Shown: piece after piece, positions 20,605 to 29,123 of the stretch
How the letters are laid out: each line of letters begins with the position of its first letter
Numbering within the stretch: position 1 is the stretch's first letter
Assembly (NCBI GenBank): GCA_003427395.1
Contig: BFEA01000953.1
Span: forward strand, 186,065 to 226,103
DNA: 40,039 nucleotides
Reading direction: 5' to 3'
Source of the DNA: Chara braunii
Lineage: Eukaryota; Streptophyta; Charophyceae; Charales; Characeae
Position numbers and translations under genes: made by a program
The notes under the pieces: model-generated
What the model was told of the DNA's origin: nothing
Seen by the model: only the letters and a program-made list of their open reading frames with translations
Database searches by the model: none

Positions 20605-20856
20605 GATGTAGACAGCGTGGCCAGTGCCAAGTCAACAAAAGAGATAAGTGGCATGCGCCACATCAACAATGCAATGTAGACAGGTGGTCGCGCCACGTCA
20701 ACAATGCAATGTAGACAGGTGGCAGCGCCACGTCAACAATGCAATGTAGACAGGTGGTCGCGCCACATCAGCAATACAATGTAGACAGGTGGCAGCACCA
20801 CATCAACAATGTAGACAAGTGGTTTGCGCCACATCAGCAACGTAGACAAGTGGCAT
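20605..20856 (+). repeat. 35-bp minisatellite, about six units
   Basis: The unit is roughly CGCCACATCAACAATG followed by CAATGTAGACAGGTGG. Four units are about 35 bp long. The last two are shortened by loss of the repeated CAATG. Units alternate TCG and CAG at the junction (GGTCGCGCC versus GGCAGCGCC), suggesting a higher-order two-unit period. It ends about 180 bp before the Penelope-like element. Confidence 0.85.
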
Positions 20857-21034
20857 GCCTGGCGCACAGGAGAGCATCAGCATTCTGCCACAGCCCCGCG
20901 TCGTCGTCCACAGTATCAGCGCACAGCCTGCGTCCAGCCAGAGTCAAGCCAGCGTCAAGCCATCGTCGAGGCAACATAGCAAGACTGGATGTTGACCACC
21001 CGAAGGCCCAACCTTATGTAGCATTTGACAAGGC

Positions 21035-21677
21035 TGCGGTGATTTCTTCCTTTCTTCACAGAGCGTACTCTATGGGCACTTTACTAGGGACCGAAGCAGG
21101 GTTTCTTTTTAGTTTGAAGGTTGACTTGCGGAAGAGGAACTTTCCGGGCCTATATTTCGATTAGGCTCTTATTCATTTTAATAATAAGATCGGAGGGGTC
21201 TGGGACCCATGGGTCCGCAGCCTCACCCGTTGGATGAATTGGTGAACCTTAGGACTATTCTTGGGCCTGTAGGTTAGCCCCGCTTTTTTGGGGGACTGTC
21301 TGAAGATCGTAGTTGTTAGTCTAGGATTATAAGTAGTTCTCGTAGATCTGTCTAAATCACACCTAGCGCGACCCCTAAGGAGGACCGGTTCTGGCAAGCC
21401 GGCCGAAACAGTTGTCGGGTTCTTTTTTGCCAGTTGCGCTTCATGACACTGTGGCTCTTGCCTGATATCGGGGGTTCCACCATTTCTTTTTGTGCTTATT
21501 GCAATATACTGAGCTGATGCGCTCGGGGTTTTTTTTTGCTACTACTTTTTCTTCTTCTTCATCCTTCTTCTTCTCTCTCCTTCTTCCTTCTCTCGTTTCT
21601 TTCCTCTCCTTTTGGCTTTGAGTGTTCACACTTGGCGATTGTCATTGCATGGAGATTTGCTTTGCTTTCTCTACTAC
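21035..21677 (+). repeat. 5' pseudo-LTR of the Penelope-like element
   Basis: It starts TGCGGTGATTTCTTCC and ends TTTGCTTTCTCTACTAC, matching 26334-26985 with scattered substitutions and small indels (it lacks six bases of ATGGGCCCGGGCACT and has several point changes). It still encodes the C-terminal residues of the RT (SSFLHRAYSMG, RKRNFPGLYFD) with one stop. It is therefore a remnant of an upstream tandem copy and not a true LTR. Confidence 0.85.
21371..21420 (+). ncRNA. Minimal type I hammerhead ribozyme, 5' copy (core mutated)
   Basis: Stem I is ACCC (21371-21374) with GGGT (21417-21420). The core CTAAGGA (21375-21381) should be CUGANGA, so the essential G5 is A here. Stem II is GG plus CCGG (21382-21388, one bulged A) with CCGGCC (21399-21404). 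GAAA is 21405-21408. Stem III is only AC/GT around the tetraloop AGTT. The triplet GTC is 21414-21416, with the predicted cut after 21416. Two-base-pair stem III is the known form in Penelope-like elements. The G5 change probably disables this copy. Confidence 0.75.
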
Positions 21678-21897
21678 CACAAACACATAGATAACCGATG
21701 AGATTTCACCCTATTAGAGTGACTATGTCCGCGCCTTTTAACTCTCATGCACACTTTCTGTCATTTTGCTTACTCTGACGCCTTCCAACCTCCCTTCTTC
21801 TTCTTCTTCATTCGTCTCATCCTCCTCCTGGTCTATTCTCCTTTTGCGCAGTGGTGCTTTGTTATTGAGGGCGTATTAGTCGTCTCAGGATGTACCG
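21678..21897. other. Leader between 5' pseudo-LTR and gag-like ORF
   Basis: About 220 bp of pyrimidine-rich sequence (CTTCTTCTTCTTC at about 21795, CTCCTCCTGG near 21821) with no ORF. Pyrimidine-rich runs before the ORF would fit a splice acceptor or an untranslated leader. The sequence does not tell which. Confidence 0.4.
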
Positions 21898-23522
21898 ATG
21901 ACTAGTTTGTCACTTCTGTCAGTTACCAGGGCACTTGATACGTGAATGCCCCGTTCAGAATCTGCCGAACGGTGCTGAGATAACTGCTAATATTCGCAAC
22001 GATATGCCAGGATCTTCAAAGTCTTCTTCTTCTTCAAACGGGGGTATTCTTCCAGCACCGGCGCATGTGGCGAGTACATCAAGTGCTATTGTTCCTTATC
22101 AAGCTCCGCAGAATAAGAGCAATGGTGGTTCTAATAGTTACTCTAACGAAGGTGGTTACAACAATTGAGGCAGGAATTTCAATAATGGTGGTAGTTACAA
22201 CGGCGGTTATAATAATGGCCAGCGTTATTCAAGGCCATGGAACGGAGGATATAGGGAGCGTGATAAGGAGGAGAAATTCGACAGAATCAGGTCTGCTACA
22301 TGAGCAGGCTGAGGAGAGGGAGCAACACAAACGGGAGGCAGCAAGGGTATTAGCTCTGGAGGAAGAAAAGAAAAGACTCCAGGCAGATGAAGAGAAACGT
22401 GCAAAAATTAGGAAGGAGAGGGAGTTGCAGGAAGCTAAGTTAGGACAAATAGTTAGGTCGAGTATGAAGGTCATTTGTGAATCTGCATTGGGCAGGAAAG
22501 TGAATCTTCCTGGTGACGAAGAGTCTGAGGTTAGCAAGTTGCGGAAGGAGCTTGATGATATGAAGACAAGATGTGCTGGGAGTTCGACTTCTTCCAGCCT
22601 CGAATCGCTACGACAAGAGAAGGAGGCTCTGCAGAGAGCGCAAGATCAGGGATCTGGAGAGCAACGGCTGCGCCGTGAGATTGAGGACTTGAAAGCCAAA
22701 GCCGGCGGCGTGCAGGAGGAGAAGAATGATGATCTTGTTGCCTTGCAGATGCAAGTTGCTGAGTTAAGCGGATTCCGGAAGACGCTGGATGAGAGGAATG
22801 TTGAGCTGACTAGCCTGAAGGCTGAAAACGCGCACATCCGCAATGAGTTCAAGGACTTGCGTGATGAGGTTGTACACCTTCGGAACGAAGGTAAGCGGGG
22901 TAGCACGGCAGTTACTGAGAAGAGTCCACCCGAAGAGCCATCGCGTGGCAAAGTGAAAACAAGCGAGGCTATGTACACTCCGAAGGATCTTGAAGGGTTG
23001 CATAAGGCGTACAAAGAGGCTCTGGTGCAGAAGGAGTTGGCTCTATGCGAGGCCGAGGCGCTGAAGGAACGAATGGCCAGGATGAGAGCTTCTAAGTATC
23101 GGCAGTCTGTTCGAAAAACCGGTTGCAGAAAGGCAACTCCAAGAAGTTTAAAAACAGCCTTGAATGTCGTGGAGATCGAATCCGATGGTGAGAAGGAGGT
23201 GCAGGATGATGTCGTGGCTATGGAGAGAGGTCACACTATCGGTGACGTGGCGCGTGATCTGGAGGAAGAGATGCACAAGAAATTCAGGGAGAGGAGAATG
23301 AAGGAAGTTCGCGCGGAGAAGAAGGCCGAGCTTGAAAAGATGTGTGTGGACGAGGAGATATCCTACATCAAACTTGATCAGGCTAAGACCGATATCGTCA
23401 AAATTCGTGCGCGACGGGACTATGATGAATGGCTTAAGACGAAGGAGATCCTTGATGATGATCATCATCATCATCATCATCATGATTATGCTACCTCCAC
23501 GGAAGAGATTAACGATGAGTGA
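21898..23522 (+). pseudogene. Gag-like CCHC zinc-knuckle and coiled-coil protein (ORF1)
   Basis: The likely role is nucleic-acid binding or RNA packaging for the element. A zinc knuckle CHFCQLPGHLIREC (Cx2Cx4Hx4C) is encoded at 21908-21949. The nearest ATG, at 21898, is one base out of frame, within a TTT. An Asn/Gly/Ser-rich linker with a stop at 22166 follows. From about 22300 the protein continues in another frame as a long Glu/Lys/Arg-rich coiled coil (EEREQHKREAARVLALEEEK, VSKLRKELDDM, LTSLKAENAHIRNEFKDL). It ends in DDDHHHHHHHDY before the TGA at 23520. A single knuckle plus coiled coil resembles retroelement gag proteins. Two frame changes and a stop mark decay. Confidence 0.7.
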
Positions 23523-24371
23523 GGAGGCGCCCTGAGCGTATCACACTTGCGGAGTTTGGCTTTGTTTTGCCGATATTATCGAGGGTCGCTGCCTACTTTA
23601 GAGGTAACTTATATTTTTCGTTTTGTTGTCATTCTTCTTATTATCTCTTGTGAAGTCCGATGGGGTAACAAATTTCGTAGTCTACTGTCGCTTCTTATTA
23701 ATATTAACTATGACTTCCACCTCTGTCCTAGTCCAGTAGTGTATGTTTTCTTCTGTCCATGGCACCGTCACACTTATATTGGTTGTACTTCTCATTCCGT
23801 AGTAGTTAGATGGAAGGAGCATATAGCTTCCACCTCGGCGTTAGGAAAGGTTACGACTATTCGAAAGTTATATCGTTGGTTGAGGCGTGTGAGTCTGAAT
23901 GGCTACGTCGCAATTCCTATCTTTGCATCCCATGTACAGGATTTGTTGAAATCGGAAAGCTTCTCCATCCGATCCTTTGATCCATCCTTGAATTCTTCTT
24001 CATCCAAACTTAGATTTTGTAGGCGTAAATATCGCCCTGGTAGAAAAGAGCGTCATCGTTTTCAGCATCGAAATTGGCTGCTCAATCTATCTACTTCTTC
24101 TCCATCATCTTCTACTTCTCCACCACCAATACTTCCTCGTCCCACTCCTTCATCCTCAATACTTTCCAATCCTACTCATCTTATTTCTTGTCCTCCCACC
24201 TCTTCCCTCTTTCCCTTACCCCATATTAATATTCCCGTCACTTTTAACCTACCCTCTCTTAATATCACCTCCATTAGTCTCATTTCTTTGCTTCAGAAAT
24301 CCTTCGAAGTTCACTTATCCACCCCATTCTCTATTAACATAACCTCCGGTTCTATTCTTGCTGATAACTGA
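23523..24371 (+). pseudogene. GIY-YIG endonuclease domain of the Penelope-like ORF2
   Basis: The frame is the same as the preceding gag-like ORF, separated only by the TGA at 23520, and no ATG starts it. VYVFFCPW (about 23739-23762) corresponds to the GIY strand and TYIGCTS to the YIG strand. VVVRWKEHI supplies the conserved Arg. A basic stretch (CRRKYRPGRKERHRF) follows, then a long Ser/Pro/Thr/Leu-rich linker to a TGA at 24369. The domain nicks DNA to prime reverse transcription in this element class. The Glu expected late in the domain is not identified with certainty. Confidence 0.75.
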
Positions 24372-25230
24372 AAACTTGTCAAACGTTTTTTCGGCTCTTC
24401 GGTCATTTCCTCTACCAATATCCCTGTTAGCCTGTTGAAAAACTGTCGAGAGTGGTTCAAGAAGGATGCTGCAATCACTGTCCACAAGCTATGTCGTTTC
24501 TGCTCCCGTTCCCTATCTATTAAGAATACCTTGATTCTTTTTCTGAGTAAACCTTCTTCTAGAAGTACTATACGTAGTTGGGATTTAGATCGATTCATCA
24601 CCGCTTATGACGGTACTCGTTTTATTTCATGCACTAAGTCTCGGTCTACTCTGAAGCTTATTCTTTCTCAGGCATGTAGAAGGAAGTTCAATTTATGCCT
24701 GTAGGCTAGGTTAGTTGTTAGAATTAAGTTCGATGACGGATTGATAAAAGAAAAGGTCCGTGATGCGTGTAAAAAAGCAATCCGAAGTGCTGATTTTCCC
24801 TCCGCCTATTTGGAATTGGTTTGTCGTCGCTTTAGACTAGTTTGGACAAAGAATAAGTCGGTAGGCGATCTTGTCTATCACTATCGCGCTCATGCATGTC
24901 GCATGGATGTGGTATGTGGTTGCGCAGGATTCAGCAACTGTTTCCCTCGAAAGGATGGCCATGTATCATTTCGTTTCAGTCAGGTTGACTTTGTTCCTGT
25001 TTCTCTTCTTAACTCCAAGAATATTATCTCTCCTAACTATATTGTTAATAAACTAGGCTTTTGTGGTCAGATTAGTTCTTCACTTTCGAAATTTTTTGGT
25101 AAGGAAGTGGTCATTCCTACTTCTGAGGTTTGTGACTCTTTGTGTAACACTTCAGCATCTCGTTTTTCTTCTGATCAAGTTCTGCGATGGAAAGAGCATG
25201 TCATGGACTGGTTTTGTCCCCGCTCGATCA
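24372..25230 (+). pseudogene. Linker and N-terminal RT region of ORF2
   Basis: The same frame as the GIY-YIG part stays open from 24372, with one TAG at 24702-24704, to about 25220. It contains SWDLDRFITAYDG, FPSAYLELVCRRFRLVW and a Cys-rich patch CRMDVVCGCAGFSNCFPRKD. It closes with DQVLRWKEHVMDWFCPRS. The segment joins the endonuclease to the RT fingers, and the Cys patch may be a zinc-binding motif. After about 25220 the protein continues in another frame. Confidence 0.6.
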
Positions 25231-26266
25231 CAATATGGGGGACACATACGCTTGTTGTCCCGTTATTTACGAGGACCGGATGCGTAAGTTGTTTGTTGAC
25301 AATGAAGGGATGTTGAGTATCGATGATGACGAAGGGAAAGTTTTCTCTGATTGTGCGAGAGATTACAAGGGAATTAAGTTGATGCAGTTATCGCCCTGGG
25401 CGAATGGGGGTAAGTTAGGACGTTCCTATGTTCTGCCCAAACATAAGGATGTCAGTAAATGGCGTCCAATTTGTCCTTCCTGGTCAGAGCCAACAAGGAA
25501 AGCCGTCCGTATTACTTCAACATGTGTTAATGAAATGATTAGGAGAATTCTGAAAGTTAGTCATTTTAATCTTGGCAGTACGCAGATGTTACCGATATTC
25601 CTTGAGCAAGTTAATAAGATGGTTGACGAAGGTGAGAAAATATTTGGGCGTAGTTACGACGTGAAAGAAATGTTTTGTCGGCTTCCCCATTTAGCAATAA
25701 TTTATGCGGTCGAATGGGCGATCAGTTTATTTGAAGCGAAGTTTTTTTTCAAGTTTTTGTATTGTGCTCGCAAAAAACGGGTACGGATGTGTCGAATTGC
25801 TATCAGCGACGTAGGATGTAAGTCCGTTAGGTTCTCTTTGTTAATTCGTTTTATTACCTATGATTTGAATAATACTTACACCATGGCAATGCGTAGAGTG
25901 GTTAAGCAGTCTTTAGGAATTCCAATGGGCAAATCATCCAGCCCGACTTTTGCGTGCCTTATGTGCATGCACAATGAGTATGTTTTTCTTCGTAGCCTGG
26001 GAAATGATGCCAAGTTGATAAGAGGATGTAGAATGATCGACAATGTTTCCTTGTTTGTGAGGGTCCGAGTTGGTGACAAGAAGTCTTTACAGAAAGCAAA
26101 GTTAATTTTTCATAAATTTGAAACGCAATGTTATGATAGATACTTGGTCCTGGAACGTACGAGCCAGTTGAACGAATGCCGTATTTGGGTTGTAGGGTGC
26201 TTATTGGTAAGCAACCGGCGAAGGTCTACTATCAAGCCCTCCATAAAAATCAGGATTGTGTACTAG
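25187..26266 (+). pseudogene. Penelope-type reverse transcriptase core
   Basis: SYVLPKHKDVSKWRPICPSW is the fingers motif with the conserved K..RPI. SYDVKEMFCRLPH (about 25652-25690) is motif A with the first catalytic Asp. LGIPMGKSSSPTFACLMC (25914-25967) is motif B. RMIDNVSLFV (26030-26059) is motif C, where the usual Asp-Asp is Asp-Asn. The motif order and spacing are RT-like, and the GIY-YIG partner makes Penelope-like the best family. The Asn would be expected to inactivate polymerisation. The frame ends at 26266, but the protein shifts frame at about 26180-26220. Confidence 0.8.
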
Positions 26267-26550
26267 TAGGTGATGGATTGGTTTTTCAAAATCTACAGGA
26301 CTTTAATTCCTTTTCTAGTAAGGAACAGAAGTTTGCGGTGATTTCTTCCTTTCTTCACATAGCGTACTCTATGGGCCCGGGCACTTTACCAGGGACCGAA
26401 GCAGGGTTTCTTTTTAGTTTGAAGGTTGAATTGCGGAAGAGGAACTTTCCGGGCCTATATTTCGATCAGGCTCTTATTCATTTTAATAATAAGATCGGGG
26501 GGATCTGGGACCCATGGGTCCGCAGCCTCACCCGTTGGAGGAATTGGTGA
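26176..26550 (+). pseudogene. C-terminal end of the Penelope-type RT ORF
   Basis: After a frameshift the protein continues (RVLIGKQPAKVYYQALHKN, FAVISSFLHIAYSMG, RKRNFPGLYFDQALIHFNNK) and ends TRWRNW at a TGA at 26548-26550. The part from 26334 lies inside the 3' pseudo-LTR and has a decayed duplicate at 21035-21250, which sets the stop codon and reading frame with good confidence. Confidence 0.7.
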
Positions 26551-26985
26551 ACCTTAGGACTATTCTTGGGCCTGTAGGTTAGCCCCGCTTTTTTTGGGGA
26601 CTGTCTGAAGATCGTAGTTGTAAGTCTAGGATTATAAGTAGTTCCCGTAGGTCTGTCTAAATCACACCCAGCGCGACCTCTGAGGAGGACCGGTTCTGGC
26701 AAGCCGGCCGAAACAGTTGTCGGGTTCTTTTTTGCCAGCTGCGCTTCACGACACGGTGGCTCTCACCTGATGTCAGGGGTTCCACCATTTTTTTTTGTGT
26801 TTATTGCAATATACTGAGTTGATGCGCTCGGGGGGGTTTTTTGGTACTACTTCTTTTTCTTCTTCATACTTCTTCTTCTCTCTCCTTCTTCTTCCTTCTC
26901 TCGTTCCTTTCCTCTCCTTTTGGCTTTGAGTGTTCACACTTGGCGATCGTCATTGCATGGAGATTTGCTTTGCTTTCTCTACTAC
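26334..26985 (+). repeat. 3' pseudo-LTR of the Penelope-like element
   Basis: A direct repeat of 21035-21677. It contains the last 72 codons of ORF2, a hammerhead ribozyme, and a CTTCTT-rich 3' end. Its right boundary, CTTTCTCTACTAC at 26985, is followed by unrelated sequence. Confidence 0.85.
26676..26725 (+). ncRNA. Minimal type I hammerhead ribozyme, 3' copy (intact core)
   Basis: Stem I is ACCT (26676-26679) with GGGT (26722-26725), one pair being G-U. The core CTGAGGA (26680-26686) fits CUGANGA exactly. Stem II is GG, bulged A, CCGG (26687-26693) with CCGGCC (26704-26709). GAAA is 26710-26713. Stem III is AC/GT with an AGTT loop. The cleavage triplet GTC is 26719-26721, with the cut predicted after 26721. 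A 2-bp stem III is typical of Penelope-like hammerheads, which are thought to act best as dimers. Confidence 0.8.
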
Positions 26986-27326
26986 TGGCCTCAGGTCCCC
27001 TTTCTATAGTCGTGCAGATTGACTCACAGTCGAGGGCCTGGATTGTACAGCTGCAGATTTTCCCCTAAATCCTGATACTGTCTGGGTACCTGCATACAAA
27101 CAAGTGTGTGCTTCTGACTGGCGGCCTAGGCTAGGTACACTTTGACTTTGACTGTTGGGAATGCGACAGGTGACTTTAGTCAACTGTAACTCGCCCAGAC
27201 CCTGAATCCTTATGTGGGGTTTTTTGGCCCCTTCGGCCTCGGTCTGAGTGCGGCTCGGTAATGCCCTCAGACTTTCCACGAGGCATACAGCATGGGTTAT
27301 TGCATGTATATATATATATATATATA
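26986..27326. other. No recognisable gene
   Basis: Unique-looking sequence between the Penelope-like element and a (TA)n tract at 27305-27326. Short ORFs only. Confidence 0.4.
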
Positions 27327-28050
27327 CAAGCCCGTACGTACGGAAGCCCCCGGCCGGACCTCCGTACGATCGGGAGTTCGGGGTCCCGTTCGAAGTCAGA
27401 ACCTGAAGGATTTCAGCCCCCGCCATAAATTATTTCGGCACCTAAAAACAATGTTGTTTTTTTTTGAATTTTTGCTCGCACGTTCTATATGATGTTAGGT
27501 ATATGCCTAAAAGTTTTCAAGTCATTTTGCACAACCAAAAAATAAATAAAAAAAATTCAAAGATCGAGGTGTCAAAACGTGCTCGCCCACTTATACTTTT
27601 TTATTTTTCTTCACTATTTACTATTTTGTTTTCACTTCATTTCGGGTCTAAATAATTTTATTAATTTTTTGAAACTTTTTTATTGAGTTTTGTATCATCT
27701 AAAGTACACACATGTAATTTACGAGGGCATTCGGCTACGCCAAGAAAAAATGAAAAATCACCAAAGAAGGCAGTGTCGAAAACGGGGTTGCGCACTCACT
27801 AATTTCACTTCTCCAATTTCTCTTTTTTTTCCTTATTTTTCATTAATAGTTATTATTATTTTTATTTTTTTTTTTCAAATTCTGTAAGGNGTTTGGCCGA
27901 ATGTTGTTTATTTTATCTTTTTTTTATTATATAACATATTTATTTTTTTTGGAATGTTTAGAGGGTTTTTTTTTTTTTTTTTTTTNTCCGCGTTCGGCCG
28001 CTCATCCCCAAGGGGTCTCGTACGTCCCAACGTTCGGCCCGTCCAGAGCG
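27327..28050 (+). mobile_element. TA-associated TIR element, family 1, copy E
   Basis: It follows (TA)n at 27305-27326 and begins AAGCCCGTACGTACGG, so the first few terminal bases (CAGGGTTACC) are lost. Both CCAAAGA modules, the core and a shortened GC-rich 3' end are present. It runs into copy F without a terminal repeat. Single ambiguous bases occur at 27890 and 27986. Confidence 0.7.
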
Positions 28051-28690
28051 GCCAAAATTATTTTAGGGTCTTAAAATAAGATTTTTTTTTGAATTTTATT
28101 TTGTGAATTTTTTATGATGTGAGGTACATGCTTTTAAATTTTAAAGTCATTTTGCCAAGCCAAACAAAAATTAAAAATCGCCAAAGATGGTGGTGTCAAG
28201 AATTGACTATTTTTTTTTTCTTCACTTTTTACTGTTTGTTTTCACTTTATTGTGGGGCCCAAACAATTTTATTATATTTTGAATATTTTTTAGTGAGTTT
28301 TGTATTATGTGAAGTACACATCAGTGTATTTTCAGGGCATTAAGCTATGCCAAAAAAAAAAAAATGGCCAAATATGGTGGTGTCGAAAACATTCTCGCTC
28401 ACGCACTAATTTTACTTAATTTTTTTTTTTCTTATTTTGATTATTAGTTTTATTTTCTGTTTTTTTTTTTTTTCAAATTTGGTAAGGAGTTTGGATGNNN
28501 NNNNNNNNNNNNNNNNNNNNNNNNNNNNNNNNNNNNNNNNNNNNNNNNNNNNNNNNNNNNNNNNNNNTTTTTTTTTTTTTTTTTTTTTTTGTCCGCGTTG
28601 GACCTGAACGGCTGAACGCATTCCGAAGGGGTCCCGTACATTCGGTCGTTCGGGTTCGGGCGTTCAGCCCATCCCCAAGGCCGGTTACCC
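28051..28690 (+). mobile_element. TA-associated TIR element, family 1, copy F, with assembly gap
   Basis: It lacks the GC-rich 5' end and begins at GCCAAAATTATTTTAGGG, fused to copy E. It has both modules and the core, then a run of 70 N (28498-28567), then the GC-rich 3' end closing GGCCGGTTACCC before (TA)n. The gap sits exactly at the core/poly-T position. Confidence 0.7.
28498..28567. other. Assembly gap (70 N)
   Basis: Undetermined bases inside copy F, so the true length is unknown. ORFs drawn through it are meaningless. Confidence 1.
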
Positions 28691-28734
28691 TATATATATA
28701 TATATATATAAGCCTCACATGTTCATCAGCTCTT

Positions 28735-28870
28735 ACGTAGAAGGGCAGCCATGTGGATGACAGTTTGAGCGACGGCTTCCCCCATCCCCGTGTGTCAGAA
28801 GGACCCACTTGCAAGCGGTCAAATGGCAAAGAGGCAAAGAAAAGGAGGAGGTAACAAAACCTTCACAGGA
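28735..28870 (+). repeat. CCACGTGGATG dispersed repeat, copy 1
   Basis: It shares AGCCATGTGGATG, GAGCG(A/G)CGGCT, CCCCCAT/ACC, GTGTGTCA, GACCCACTTGCA and GGCAAAGAGGCAAAGAAAAG with the copies at 30010-30164, 30203-30345 and 31405-31560. It has no coding capacity. This is the most diverged copy. Confidence 0.65.
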
Positions 28871-29091
28871 AAAGAAAGCCTATCAGTTAAACAAAGCAAA
28901 TGACACATCCCTCAGATAATCCAATTGCCAGAAAGCAAATAACACATCCCACAGATGAACAATATATTATCATTTTTTATTTTTATTTATTTTTCCAACT
29001 CCGTATCTGTCTCAACTATATCCATGCCCGGGTCTGTGTAAAATGCAGTCAGAAATGTGAGGATGGTTATTTAAGTCATCACATGCCATCT

Positions 29092-29123
<32 letters not shown>

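Larger units (their letters stand above)
21035..26985 (+). mobile_element. Penelope-like retroelement with N-terminal GIY-YIG and hammerhead ribozymes
   Basis: A 643-bp segment (21035-21677) and a 652-bp segment (26334-26985) are direct repeats. Each includes the last part of the reverse-transcriptase coding region and the 3' untranslated region. The element is thus a truncated 3' end followed head-to-tail by a full 5308-bp unit (21678-26985), the pseudo-LTR structure of Penelope-like elements. The unit encodes, in order, a CCHC/coiled-coil protein, a GIY-YIG endonuclease domain and a Penelope-type RT. Permuted, N-terminal GIY-YIG is the hallmark of the Chlamys and Hydra/Naiad-type groups. 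Frameshifts and stops show this copy is not autonomous. Confidence 0.85.

Noticed and set aside
20605-20856. Regularly spaced repeats resembling a CRISPR array
   Set aside because: Units are contiguous tandem repeats without unique spacers, the genome looks eukaryotic, and no cas genes are present.
24366-24374. TGA at 24369 as selenocysteine
   Set aside because: It lies in a low-complexity linker without Cys context or a visible SECIS, and a TAG at 24702 in the same frame shows ordinary decay.
26651-26680. Reading the pseudo-LTR hammerhead as type III with AGGTC/GACCT as a closed stem I
   Set aside because: The base before the cleavage position would not be U. The type I fold with GTC and a 2-bp stem III satisfies every core rule.
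28412-28829. ORFs running through the N gap
   Set aside because: They cross undetermined bases and homopolymers; artefacts.
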